64,000 nt of DNA from CALZFJ01 sp964459845 (lineage in GTDB: Bacteria > Bacteroidota > Bacteroidia > Bacteroidales > Muribaculaceae). The position numbers and the translations under genes are program-made. Each line of letters begins with the position of its first letter. Position 1 is the first letter of the stretch. The stretch lies in NCBI GenBank assembly GCA_964459845.1, contig CAYWOC010000002.1, positions 1 through 64,000 of the forward strand, given 5' to 3'. This document shows positions 16,722-25,623 of the stretch, in pieces. The notes beneath the pieces were generated by a model that had not been told where the DNA came from, ran no database searches, and worked only from the letters and a program-made list of their open reading frames with translations.

Positions 16722-17318
16722 TCATTTCCTTTCATACCGGCTCTCAACCACGTTCCAGTCAATTATGCCCCATATTTTCTTGAGGTATTCTGCCCTGCGG
16801 TTTTGATAGTCAAGATAGTAGGCATGCTCCCACACATCCACAGAAAGCAGAGGAACGTCGGCTGTCGTCAGTGGTGTCGCGGCATTCTGTGTCGGCACAA
16901 CCGCCAGCACACCTGATGGCCGCCTCACAAGCCACACCCATCCCGAGCCGAACAATTTCACACCAGCGTCCTCAAACGACCTGCGGAACTGATCAAGACT
17001 GCCAAAGTCCATATTTATCCGTTCAAGCAGATTGCCGCTCGACTTATATTCTCCCTCAAGGCTTAAAGCCTCGAAGTAAAAATAGTGATTCCACAATTGA
17101 GCCGCATTATTGAACAATGCGCCATCGCTGCGCCTCACTATCTCCTCAAGCGACATCGTGTCGAATTTAGTGCCAGCTTTCAAGTTGTTCACATTATCGA
17201 CATACGCCTTGGTGTGCTTGCCAAAATGGCAATTTATAGTCTCTTCTCCTATAAATGGAGCAAGAGAATCTGCCTTATAAGGCAGTGTGTGAAGAGAGAA
17301 ATCCATATTATTTTTCAA
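16722..17318 (-). CDS. sodB: Superoxide dismutase (Fe/Mn family)
   Basis: 198 residues, normal for the iron/manganese family, converting superoxide to oxygen and hydrogen peroxide. Metal ligands sit in the expected motifs: NCHFGKHTKAYVDNVN, NNAAQLWNHYFYF, and DVWEHAYYLDYQNRRAEYL (Asp and His). GSGWVWLV is another conserved piece. There is no signal peptide, so it is cytoplasmic. The start could be the first or the fifth codon. Metal specificity cannot be set by motif alone; Bacteroidales enzymes are often iron or cambialistic. It is divergent from nhaC across a symmetrical promoter region. Confidence 0.95.
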   Translation of the reverse strand: MKNNMDFSLHTLPYKADSLAPFIGEETINCHFGKHTKAYVDNVNNLKAGTKFDTMSLEEIVRRSDGALFNNAAQLWNHYFYFEALSLEGEYKSSGNLLERINMDFGSLDQFRRSFEDAGVKLFGSGWVWLVRRPSGVLAVVPTQNAATPLTTADVPLLSVDVWEHAYYLDYQNRRAEYLKKIWGIIDWNVVESRYERK

Positions 17319-17434
17319 ATTGGTTTACAAATAAAACACTTTTTTGTCTTATAAGTTTCATTTTTAACCTTAATTTATTTTTTTACATTTTTATTCAGCA
17401 TCCCATATCGCACGTTTTTGCCTAAATTTCCGAT

Positions 17435-17475
17435 GCAAAGTTACTGCTTTACTAAATAAAAACCAGTAACTTTGC
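17435..17475. promoter_or_regulatory. Divergent -7 elements in a perfect 12-bp inverted repeat between sodB and nhaC
   Basis: GCAAAGTTACTG (17435-17446) and CAGTAACTTTGC (17464-17475) are perfect reverse complements 17 bp apart. Each contains TAACTTTG on one strand: leftward for sodB (leader of about 110 bases) and rightward for nhaC (leader of about 50 bases). The symmetry may just be two -7 elements, or may also be a binding site. Confidence 0.5.
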
Positions 17476-17531
17476 ACTGGAAATCGCCACAAGGCGAATC
17501 ACCAAAAGGGAAATACAACGACTAATAGAAT

Positions 17532-18839
17532 ATGAATACAAATATTTACATTTCTAAAAACAAAGGCATTTTGGCATTGTCACCGATTGTGGTGTTCCTG
17601 CTGTTCTATCTTATTTCATCAATCATAATCGGAGATTTCTATAAAATGCCCATATCTATTGCTTTCATAGTAGCAGCAATATGGGCGGTAGTCACCACCC
17701 CGAAGCTCACCCTCGCCCAGCGAATCGACATATTCTCTCAAGGAGCAGCCAATCCCAACATATTATATATGATATGGATTTTCATTCTGGCAGGGGCATT
17801 TGCCGCACTCGCCAAGGGAATTGGAGCAATAGATGCCACTGTAGCTCTTGCCCTGAAAACGCTGCCAGCACAGCTCATCATCCCGGGATTGTTCCTGTCG
17901 GCATGTTTCATATCACTGTCTATCGGAACTTCTGTCGGCACTGTCGTGGCATTGACACCATTTGCGATGGAAATCGCCGAAAGCATGGGTGCAAACGAGG
18001 CTTTCTTCGTTGCGGTGGTACTTGGCGGTTCATTCTTCGGCGACAACTTGTCGTTCATTTCCGACACGACGATAGCCGCCACACGCAGCCAAGGATGCCA
18101 GATGAAAGACAAGTTTAAGGCAAACCTGTATATCGCAGCTCCGGCATCATTGATAGCACTCGCCATATATATTGTTTTCGGCCAGATAACTACTCCCATT
18201 TCCGACATTCCGAGCCAAAACTACTGGCTAATAATTCCATATTTCATTGTCATAGCAACCGCACTCGCTGGCATCAATGTACTTGCCGTGCTTACTCTTG
18301 GCATAGTATCATCCATCATCATAGCACTTTCTTGCACGCAATACGACCTGTTTGAAATGTGCAGTTTTATGGGAGATGGCATTCTTGACATGGGCAATCT
18401 TATCGTTGTAACTCTTCTGGCTGCCGGGCTGCTGAACATAATAAAGCACAACGGCGGAATACAATTCATAATACAATGGCTCACGCACCGCATACATGGC
18501 TCGCGTGGCGCACAGAGCTGCATCGCATTGCTTGTAAGTGTAGTAAACATTTGTACGGCAAACAACACCATTGCCATAATAACCGTGGGCGAGCTGTCGC
18601 ACAGAATCGCCGAGCAGTTCAATCTCGACCCGCGCAAAGTGGCAAGCCTGCTCGACACCTGCTCTTGCATAGTTCAAAGCATTATCCCATACGGCGCACA
18701 AGTTTTGCTCGCCGCAGGGCTGTCGCAGCTCTCTCCAGTAGCATTCTTGCCGTATTTGTATTACCCATTTGCGCTGCTGTTTGTGGTGGTATTGTCCATA
18801 ATATTTCGTTTTCCTCGTTCTCACCAATATCGAGAATGA
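17532..18839 (+). CDS. nhaC: NhaC-family Na+/H+ antiporter
   Basis: 435 residues and about 11 hydrophobic segments in the inner membrane. Characteristic NhaC pieces are GGSFFGDNLSFISDTTIAAT (acidic transport core), SIGTSVGTVVALTPFAMEIA and NICTANNTIAIITVGELSHR. It exchanges sodium (or another cation) for protons and supports pH and salt balance. The start at 17532 has a promoter -7 element 58 bases upstream. It stands alone, and divergent sodB shares the intergenic region. The C-terminus is short and charged (RFPRSHQYRE). Confidence 0.85.
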   Translation: MNTNIYISKNKGILALSPIVVFLLFYLISSIIIGDFYKMPISIAFIVAAIWAVVTTPKLTLAQRIDIFSQGAANPNILYMIWIFILAGAFAALAKGIGAIDATVALALKTLPAQLIIPGLFLSACFISLSIGTSVGTVVALTPFAMEIAESMGANEAFFVAVVLGGSFFGDNLSFISDTTIAATRSQGCQMKDKFKANLYIAAPASLIALAIYIVFGQITTPISDIPSQNYWLIIPYFIVIATALAGINVLAVLTLGIVSSIIIALSCTQYDLFEMCSFMGDGILDMGNLIVVTLLAAGLLNIIKHNGGIQFIIQWLTHRIHGSRGAQSCIALLVSVVNICTANNTIAIITVGELSHRIAEQFNLDPRKVASLLDTCSCIVQSIIPYGAQVLLAAGLSQLSPVAFLPYLYYPFALLFVVVLSIIFRFPRSHQYRE

Positions 18840-19114
18840 CTTCATTTTTAGAAATTTTGATACGGCAACATTACTTTTGGCATGAAAAAACTTTTTTTAT
18901 CAGAATAATCTTCGTACTTTTGAACTCGTTCACGCCCTAATGACAGATTGGGGGTGGCTGACACTTACTATGAATTTAGATTGTATATAGAAGTGAATGC
19001 GCTTTCAGCTCAAATCGATTATTCGGCTTGGGATTATTCAAGCAAAAGCACATCAATATAATTCTATTATAGACAACTATTTTTTATTAATAACCTAAAC
19101 AAAAACCTAAAAAG
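18840..19114. other. Intergenic leader before the WD40-like gene
   Basis: 275 bases with no coding potential. TACTTTTG at 18915-18922 is a possible -7 element, which would give an untranslated leader of about 185 bases. Partial repeats GATTATTCGGCTT and GATTATTCAAGC lie at about 19017-19041. No recognised riboswitch or small RNA could be assigned. Confidence 0.3.
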
Positions 19115-20041
19115 ATGAACAAGCATCTAATTTTCACCCTCGCCTTGTGCGCTTGTGGAGGTTTTGCCATCGCTCAACCTCGCAGCGCAAGCGAGCCGAA
19201 GTTGCTCATCAAGTCTTCGCAAGGCTTAATGGCTCCAGTATGGTCGCCTAATGGCGACAAGATTGCGGTCACCACCGACAATTACACAGGTATTTTAGTC
19301 GCCAACGCCGACGGCAGCAATGTGAAGCAAGTGACCGACCTCTCAGGCGCAGGCTACAAAATGCAATGGAATGCAGCCGGCACACAGTTGCTCGGCAGAA
19401 CCAACGTAATGGAAGGCAACCGTGTTTTCCATGAAGTCAAAGTATGGAATGTGGCAAATGGCAGCGAAAACACTATCGTCAGCAAAACTCGCGACCTGAA
19501 AGGAACTCCGCTTTGGGCTGACGCTTCCGACCAGATTGCCATTGCCGACAAAAACGGCACTGGCACAATAAGCATCAAAAGCGCAAAGCGCACTGCCGTT
19601 ACCGCAACCGACATCTATACAATGATGCTCAACGACCCTGCCGGCGTTGCCGACCAAGTGACTTATCTAAACGAATTTTCCGGCAGAATCATCATCAATC
19701 CAGCATTGTCTCTTGATGGGAAGAAAGTCGCATTCCAAGTCCCCGGTAAAGGAATTTACACATGCAATGCCGATGGCTCTGACGTGAAGTATCTCAGCAA
19801 GGGTTCTCATCCGTCTTGGCTACCCGACAATTCCATCATCTATACGGTTGTCACCGACAATGGTTCATATTTCACCAGCTCCGACATCTATGCAATCAAT
19901 ATCGACACAAAGAAGTCGGTTCTTCTCACAGCCAACACCGATATGATACCTTTGACTCCTGCGGTTACTAACGATGGCACAAAAGTGGCTTTTGAAAATG
20001 CGAAAGACGCTGCCATTTATGTTATCACATTAAAATACTAA
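19115..20041 (+). CDS. Exported TolB-like beta-propeller (PD40) protein
   Basis: 308 residues with a signal peptide (1-20, ending GGFAIAQ). Repeated PD40/WD40-like blades are visible: MAPVWSPNGDKIAVTTDNY, GTPLWADASDQIAIADKNG, NPALSLDGKKVAFQV, and TPAVTNDGTKVAFENAKD. No enzymatic motif is seen, so it is probably a periplasmic or secreted protein-binding propeller. It is 8 bases upstream of the amidase gene and clearly in the same operon, so it may assist or partner that enzyme. This is not TolB proper, since the Pal/Tol genes are absent nearby. Confidence 0.75.
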   Translation: MNKHLIFTLALCACGGFAIAQPRSASEPKLLIKSSQGLMAPVWSPNGDKIAVTTDNYTGILVANADGSNVKQVTDLSGAGYKMQWNAAGTQLLGRTNVMEGNRVFHEVKVWNVANGSENTIVSKTRDLKGTPLWADASDQIAIADKNGTGTISIKSAKRTAVTATDIYTMMLNDPAGVADQVTYLNEFSGRIIINPALSLDGKKVAFQVPGKGIYTCNADGSDVKYLSKGSHPSWLPDNSIIYTVVTDNGSYFTSSDIYAINIDTKKSVLLTANTDMIPLTPAVTNDGTKVAFENAKDAAIYVITLKY

Positions 20042-20049
20042 TCTAAATT

Positions 20050-22611
20050 ATGAAAAAGATTATATCTACTATAAAGACTGGTGCCGTAATTGCTGCAATG
20101 TTTGCCACAGCAGCTCCTTGCACCACCTATGCAGCCGAAACAAATGGCTGGGGCGACTTCAAGCTATTCTTGGATCCGGGTCACTCTGCTCGCGAGAACC
20201 GCGGTCTGTGGGGCTATTCTGAAGCTCAGAAAGTGTTCGGAGTTTCTCAGTACATAAAGGAATACCTGCTCAAATACACCGATATGCCGGCCGACAACTT
20301 GAAACTTTGCCGCAACAACGAGGTGGACATCGTGGACCTTGAGGAACGCTCTGATATGGCCAACGCTTGGGGTGCTGATTTCTTCTATGCAATCCACTCT
20401 GATGCTTCTGCCGACAAGAACACCACTGTCACCCTATTTGGCGGCTGGAGAAAAGATGGTGTGGAGATAGAAAAAACTCCTAATGGCGGTAAGGCTTTCG
20501 GTGAAATCCTTAACCCTAACCTAACTGGCGTGATGCGCATAACTACCCGTGGCAACTGGTATGACCGTTGCTACTACGACCGTGAGCCAGCCACCCACGG
20601 CAACCAATTCCCATACTTGTCGGTAAACCGCCGCACAAATATGGCTTCACTGCTCAGTGAAGGCGGATACCACACCATAGCTTCTCAGCAGCAGCTTAAC
20701 ATCAACAAGGATTACAAGCGTCTTGAGGCTTTTGCCGCCTTCCAGTCAATCCTCAAATATCACAATATGAAGAATCCTGTTCAGACATTCCTGACAGGCA
20801 TCATCACAAACTCCGAGAACAATGTTCCTATCGACGGTGTTACTGTCACAGTAGATGGCAAGACTTACACCACCGACACATGGGAATCTACATTCAAGGA
20901 TTACACCAATAATCCCGACCTCATACACAATGGATTTTATCTGTTTGAAGGTATTGAGGCAGGAAAGACTGTAGATGTGACTTTTGCAGCCAAAGGTTTC
21001 GACACCGTAACCAAAACGGCAACAATCAAATCAAACCCTGAGGGACAATCCAACGACAACGTAACTTGGCTCGACGTACAGATGACATCAAACGCTCCTG
21101 CCAAGATTGCTACAACTTCTGTTGAAAATCCTAACTCTGTAAGCCCGGTTTATCCTATTGTACTGACATTCTCCCGCAATATGGATAAAGCCTCGGTTGA
21201 AAAGGCTTTTGCTATCGACAACGGTGGCGACGTGACTTTGACATGGGTAAATGACTACACTCTCAGCATCGACATTTCTAAGCTCGTTCCACTCAAGACC
21301 TACAACATCACTATCGATGGCTCTATTGCGAAAAATTCTCAGACGCAACAGCCATTCGACGGCAATGGCGACGGAACAGGCGGTGACTCATACACTTTGA
21401 CCATCACTATGGCTGAGCCAGACATCACTCCTGCCAAGGTGGTTTCTACCGACCCTGCTATCGATGGTGAGGTGGAATTCACTCTGCGCCCTGTTATCCG
21501 TGTTGAATATGATGAGATACTCAACTGGAATGATGACAAAAATGCCGACTGCATGACAGTAGTCGATAAAGACGGCAAGTCGTATGCAGGCACTTTGACT
21601 CACACCGTCATCAATGAGGCTTCTGTTCTCCAATACTATCTCACTGAGGATCTGCCTCTCGACAAATGTTTCAAAGTAACTGTAAATGCAGGTCTTGCCG
21701 ATATGTCAGGCAACTTGACCGACGAATTCAGCTTCCGCTTCTTGTCGGAATATCGTGGCGTGGTATCAACCTCTTCGCTTCTTCCTCTTGACAACGTTAG
21801 CGGCTTCTGGGCACCCGACGGCTCAGGATCTTCTTCTGGATTGACTCAAGAGGCTAACTCATTCACTCAAGGCAACATTGGTGTTCGTCCTGAGAATCCG
21901 AAGAGCGCGAAACTTAAATACGACTTCGACCAAGCATTCACCGGCGGCGCATGGCAAATCCGTGAATATCATTCTTCTCAAAACGTGAACGGAACCACCA
22001 AGAATGGTGTTCTCACATTCTGGCTATATGGCGACGGCTCAAACAACTCCATCAGTGCAGCTCTTCGTGTCCGCACCGGCAACAAGAATGGCGGTATCAA
22101 GTATAATCTTAAGCCTATCGACTATCGTGGATGGCATCTCGTAACTTGGGATTTGGCAAACGACTCTTATCAGCACTTCACAGGCACCGAAGACCTTGGC
22201 GACCTTTGGAGACTTGACAGCTTCTTCTTGAAACACCAAAAGACCGACCCATCCGACACCTCAGTGCCATTCCAAGCATGGAAAGGTGAAATCTACTTCA
22301 ATCAGCTCGACTTCACTCAATTCGACAACAGCGCAGTACGCACAGCAAAACTTGATGATATTGTAGGTGTTGAAGACATCAACTCTCCTGCAAATGGAAT
22401 TATCGTAGTGGCTCTCGACAATGCTGTTTCTGTGAAAGCTGCAAGCGAAATCAGCTCTGTGAAGATTTTCAATGCTGCTGGCGTTATGGTTTCTTCAACT
22501 GCACCTAATGCCACAAGCGCTATCATCGCAACCGACAACCTCGCAAATGGACTTTACATCGCTACAGTTGTCGCAAACGGAGAGACTAAGACTATTAAAT
22601 TCGTGAAATAA
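20050..22611 (+). CDS. Secreted N-acetylmuramoyl-L-alanine amidase with type IX sorting domain
   Basis: 853 residues. After a signal peptide (1-29) comes an Amidase_3 domain (about 36-240) with its zinc motifs LFLDPGHSARENRGLWGYSE and YAIHSDASADKN, which cleaves the amide between muramic acid and the stem peptide. Next is a carboxypeptidase-regulatory-like segment (about 250-345), two Ig-like/Big_5 domains (about 350-580), and a jelly-roll-like region. The C-terminal sorting domain (about 775-853: VKIFNAAGVMVSS, NLANGLYIATVVANGETKTI, KFVK) is the type A signal of the type IX secretion system, so the enzyme is probably released or fixed to the cell surface. Confidence 0.85.
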   Translation: MKKIISTIKTGAVIAAMFATAAPCTTYAAETNGWGDFKLFLDPGHSARENRGLWGYSEAQKVFGVSQYIKEYLLKYTDMPADNLKLCRNNEVDIVDLEERSDMANAWGADFFYAIHSDASADKNTTVTLFGGWRKDGVEIEKTPNGGKAFGEILNPNLTGVMRITTRGNWYDRCYYDREPATHGNQFPYLSVNRRTNMASLLSEGGYHTIASQQQLNINKDYKRLEAFAAFQSILKYHNMKNPVQTFLTGIITNSENNVPIDGVTVTVDGKTYTTDTWESTFKDYTNNPDLIHNGFYLFEGIEAGKTVDVTFAAKGFDTVTKTATIKSNPEGQSNDNVTWLDVQMTSNAPAKIATTSVENPNSVSPVYPIVLTFSRNMDKASVEKAFAIDNGGDVTLTWVNDYTLSIDISKLVPLKTYNITIDGSIAKNSQTQQPFDGNGDGTGGDSYTLTITMAEPDITPAKVVSTDPAIDGEVEFTLRPVIRVEYDEILNWNDDKNADCMTVVDKDGKSYAGTLTHTVINEASVLQYYLTEDLPLDKCFKVTVNAGLADMSGNLTDEFSFRFLSEYRGVVSTSSLLPLDNVSGFWAPDGSGSSSGLTQEANSFTQGNIGVRPENPKSAKLKYDFDQAFTGGAWQIREYHSSQNVNGTTKNGVLTFWLYGDGSNNSISAALRVRTGNKNGGIKYNLKPIDYRGWHLVTWDLANDSYQHFTGTEDLGDLWRLDSFFLKHQKTDPSDTSVPFQAWKGEIYFNQLDFTQFDNSAVRTAKLDDIVGVEDINSPANGIIVVALDNAVSVKAASEISSVKIFNAAGVMVSSTAPNATSAIIATDNLANGLYIATVVANGETKTIKFVK

Positions 22612-22635
22612 CAGCATCACAAATTATCCTTAAAG

Positions 22636-22678
22636 AAAGAGACTGCGCCGCACATTACACTGCGTCGCAGTCTCTTTT
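22636..22678 (+). terminator. Intrinsic terminator after the amidase
   Basis: AAAGAGACTGCG pairs with CGCAGTCTCTTTT around a short GC-rich and AT loop, followed by TTTTAT. Confidence 0.8.
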
Positions 22679-22858
22679 ATACGAAAATCTGAACCATCGT
22701 CCAAGAAAAACACTCGTTTTTCTACTCCTAATACGAGTTCTTCAAACAAATTTATTACTGTCCGCTAAAAATCAGCGCAAACTTATATCTAGCAAGGATA
22801 CAATAAGTTGCATTAATTTCACAAAAAAGGGCTTGTTTTTTCATACTGTGTAAAATTG
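22679..22858. other. Noncoding stretch before the MITE-like element
   Basis: AT-rich, without open frames, promoter elements or a folded RNA I could identify. Together with the MITE-like element it fills the long gap between the amidase and the RHS block. Confidence 0.3.
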
Positions 22859-23030
22859 GTAGTACTGAACATTAAAATGCCTTTAGAAGACATTTATACA
22901 CGTCATTTTAGTAGGTTGCAAAAGAGGATATCTGCAAATTTTGGCAAACAAAATCATTTCGAGACTTTCTGTCACAAATGTACATTCACAAGTTGCTGAC
23001 ATTCAACATCCATTATCGCTGAATAGTTAC
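22859..23030. mobile_element. Degenerate MITE related to the one at 46689-46851
   Basis: The right end, read leftward from 23030, starts GTAACTATTCAGCGATAATG, the same end as the intact MITE, and continues with similar blocks (TTGAATGTCAGCAACTTGTG, then GCCAAAATTTGCAGATAT against GCCAGAATTTGTATACGT). The left end at 22859 (GTAGTACTGAACATTAAAAT) is a decayed version of the inverted repeat. No target duplication remains. It sits about 110 bases upstream of the first RHS-tip gene. Confidence 0.6.
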
Positions 23031-23139
23031 CACGCAGATGCCCATTTGCAAAAAAAGTTAAATATGCTGTATAACATATTTTTATATTTTTTACATTCCA
23101 TAACATTGCCTAATTTTGAGTAGAGTAATTTAATGTTTT

Positions 23140-24171
23140 ATGAGAACAAAAACCATGGTTGAGCCTGTCACGCTGATGACGCTGGAGTACTCTGCAGGCC
23201 ATGTTTACCGCAACGGTAGGCTTGAGCGTGTGGGCACCCCCTACGGCTATTGGGCAGACAGCACATTCCATTACCACATCACCGACCATCAGGGCAACAT
23301 CCGCGCTGTTATTGCCGAGGACGGCACACTGGAGGAAATCAACAACTATTACCCTTACGGCGGACTGATGGGCGCGGTCGGCACCGGCGTGCAGCCCCAC
23401 AAATACGGAGCGAAGGAGCTTGACCGCGAGAACGGACTTGACCTCTACGACAGCCACGCCCGCTGGTATGACTCGCTGCTCGCCCGCACCACCACCCAAG
23501 ACCCATTTTCAGAAATATACTATTCCACAAGCCCCTACGCGTGGTGCGCAGGAAATCCGATGAAATTCATTGACCATGATGGAAAAGCTTGGGAACCAAT
23601 AACTGAAACAGAGAAAAATGGTTGTGTACAATATTTAGGATTTGAGTGGATAAAGCAAGAGCTGTCATATAATAATGATGGTTCTCTCAAGGACGGGTTA
23701 TATGAGCAAGCCATTGTATTTACCGATAACTGTACATATGATGCTAAATCTGGCAAAAATATAGGATCTTCTACGGCTATTGTTCATAAAATAGATGGAA
23801 GCAAGGAAATGTTTGATGCCTCAACAATGCCATCAGATCCCAAGAAATTTGCCACAGTCCCAAGTGGGTTATATCATGCAATAGTTGGCAAACATCAAGG
23901 CAAATATGAAGCTTTGCGACTATATGACACTAATAACAATAGAAGAATCACCTTAGGAAGTAAGAATCCAAAACACCCTGATAGGGATTATGCAGAAGGT
24001 ATTAATATCCATAAAGCAGGGCTTAATAATTTTACAGGTATCACAAGAAAAGGAACCGGTGTATCTGAAGGCTGTTTCCTTATCGATATAAATAAATGGG
24101 ATGATTTCATTAATTTATTTTTAAATTCGCCACATAAAAGTGTGGTCGGAGTAATATTACAGCGAAAATGA
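23140..24171 (+). CDS. Orphan RHS tip protein with C-terminal toxin domain (transpeptidase-like)
   Basis: 343 residues. Residues 15-150 are the last part of an RHS core (EYSAGHVYRNGRLERV, HITDHQGNIRAVIAEDG, YGAKELDRENGLDLYDSHAR, SPYAWCAGNPMKFID), without the long repeat shell. After residue 150 the base composition drops to AT-rich and a different domain follows. It contains GINIHKAG (His 291) and VSEGCFLI (Cys 312), a spacing and wording like the L,D-transpeptidase signature (H...S-x-G-C). It is therefore a candidate peptidoglycan-acting toxin, by inference. The stop overlaps the next gene by 4 bases. No export signal is present, as is usual for RHS tips that recombine onto a full-length RHS gene. 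Confidence 0.7.
   Translation: MRTKTMVEPVTLMTLEYSAGHVYRNGRLERVGTPYGYWADSTFHYHITDHQGNIRAVIAEDGTLEEINNYYPYGGLMGAVGTGVQPHKYGAKELDRENGLDLYDSHARWYDSLLARTTTQDPFSEIYYSTSPYAWCAGNPMKFIDHDGKAWEPITETEKNGCVQYLGFEWIKQELSYNNDGSLKDGLYEQAIVFTDNCTYDAKSGKNIGSSTAIVHKIDGSKEMFDASTMPSDPKKFATVPSGLYHAIVGKHQGKYEALRLYDTNNNRRITLGSKNPKHPDRDYAEGINIHKAGLNNFTGITRKGTGVSEGCFLIDINKWDDFINLFLNSPHKSVVGVILQRK
23275..23504 (+). repeat. RHS core repeat, copy 1
   Basis: 230 bases that recur at 25678-25907 with about 11 mismatches (about 95% identity), encoding the terminal RHS core. Such a block is the natural site for homologous recombination between tip cassettes. Confidence 0.9.
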
Positions 24172-25607
24172 GAAATGTCTTACTTCTGTTAGTTTCTCTT
24201 TGCATTTCTTTAGATGTTTTTGGCAAAGGAGAAACTTATTATCATAGCTATACTAATTCCATGCCGGAATATATGTGTGATGATTATGGTCGATTATCAA
24301 CAACTGTAGGTCATATAAGGGAGGGCGTCTTTTTGATCAATAAAGATCTTGATATTAGAGAAATGTATTACTGTGGGCATTTCTGCGATTATATTGTTAA
24401 TGATTCGTCCTTGATTTATCGTCATGGCATTATTTATTGGGAAGATGAATGGGAGCTTGATTCTGAGGTAAAAACGGATACTATTATTGAAGTTGGCAAG
24501 TGTGACGTTATACGCAATATCCTACAAGAAATTTGCAACAATAGAAATGTCCAGTACAGTGACGTTGTGATTGGTGAAAGATATATAGAGTTCCTGCCAT
24601 ATCCAGAAGCAATCATTAAGCAATTAACAGAACGTGAAAAATTGGAAAGTGAATTGCTGTATGCCTATCAAAGTAGAGCAGATTATAGGCTATCGAAACT
24701 TTCAGTAAACGACAATGCGCAAATTCCATTTAATTTACCAACTAATCATGATGCTCAAGAATATTTGCTTGAGTTCTCAGATGTTATAAGCAATATGGTA
24801 TATGTCCGATTGCGAGAACTTAGCAACAATAATTATTATGAATTTCTGATATTACTTGAAAATGACGGCTCTATAAAAAAGATTATTTCGGAGAAAGATA
24901 TTATAGTAGCAAAACATAACAATAACGGATGTCAATTCCAAGTAAATCAAGGCAAGCAAGAGTTAGATCGGCACATCATAGGCAATAAAAAGGCAGGGTA
25001 TTGCATATATGATAAATCCGGAACCATGTTGTTTAAAATAGAAAACATACAAAATACAAAGATTCATGCAACAACAAAATGGTGTCATAAAGCCGATTAT
25101 TGCAGTATCCGAGAGAATGATACAACATTATTTTATAGAAATGGCATACTTTATTATAACGACCTTTCACAAATAAATAGTGGTAATTTAATGAGTGTGG
25201 CAATTACGAAATGTAGGAAGTTGGACATTATTATGAAGATGATGACGAAATTAGCGAAATATCTTAATGTGAATTTTGACAACATATCGTTATGCGACAC
25301 TGTCATACAATTCAAACCAGAACATTTCGCAAAAAAATTACCCACATCAAAGCGTATCGAAAAAGAATTACTCTTGTCATTCTTCTCTAGAGTCCAAAAT
25401 AGTAGTTCCCATAATTGTATTCTTCTACATAACGAGTTGAATGGAGTTGAGGAAGATTTTGATATGAGATGTTATAGAATATATTATTCTGAATTTGTAG
25501 ATAATATGATATATGCAGAGGTAAGATCTCAAAATCTAAAAAAACGGCTAAAAGTATTGTTCATCCTTGACAATAGAGGTAATATTGAAGAATGTATAAC
25601 AATTTAA
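24168..25607 (+). CDS. Exported protein with internal duplication, candidate immunity to the first RHS tip
   Basis: 479 residues with a signal peptide (1-19, ending CISLDVFG). It overlaps the toxin gene by ATGA, the usual toxin-immunity arrangement. The two halves are related: NDSSLIYRHGIIYW with NDTTLFYRNGILYY; VVIGERYIEFLPYPEAIIKQ with DTVIQFKPEHFAKKLPTSKR; LESELLYAYQSR with IEKELLLSFFSR; ISNMVYVRLREL with VDNMIYAEVRSQ. The family is not recognised. Export to the periplasm would make sense if the toxin acts on the cell wall. AT-rich codon use matches the toxin half, not the RHS core. Confidence 0.65.
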   Translation: MRNVLLLLVSLCISLDVFGKGETYYHSYTNSMPEYMCDDYGRLSTTVGHIREGVFLINKDLDIREMYYCGHFCDYIVNDSSLIYRHGIIYWEDEWELDSEVKTDTIIEVGKCDVIRNILQEICNNRNVQYSDVVIGERYIEFLPYPEAIIKQLTEREKLESELLYAYQSRADYRLSKLSVNDNAQIPFNLPTNHDAQEYLLEFSDVISNMVYVRLRELSNNNYYEFLILLENDGSIKKIISEKDIIVAKHNNNGCQFQVNQGKQELDRHIIGNKKAGYCIYDKSGTMLFKIENIQNTKIHATTKWCHKADYCSIRENDTTLFYRNGILYYNDLSQINSGNLMSVAITKCRKLDIIMKMMTKLAKYLNVNFDNISLCDTVIQFKPEHFAKKLPTSKRIEKELLLSFFSRVQNSSSHNCILLHNELNGVEEDFDMRCYRIYYSEFVDNMIYAEVRSQNLKKRLKVLFILDNRGNIEECITI

Positions 25608-25623
25608 ATCTCTATGTTCTAAA

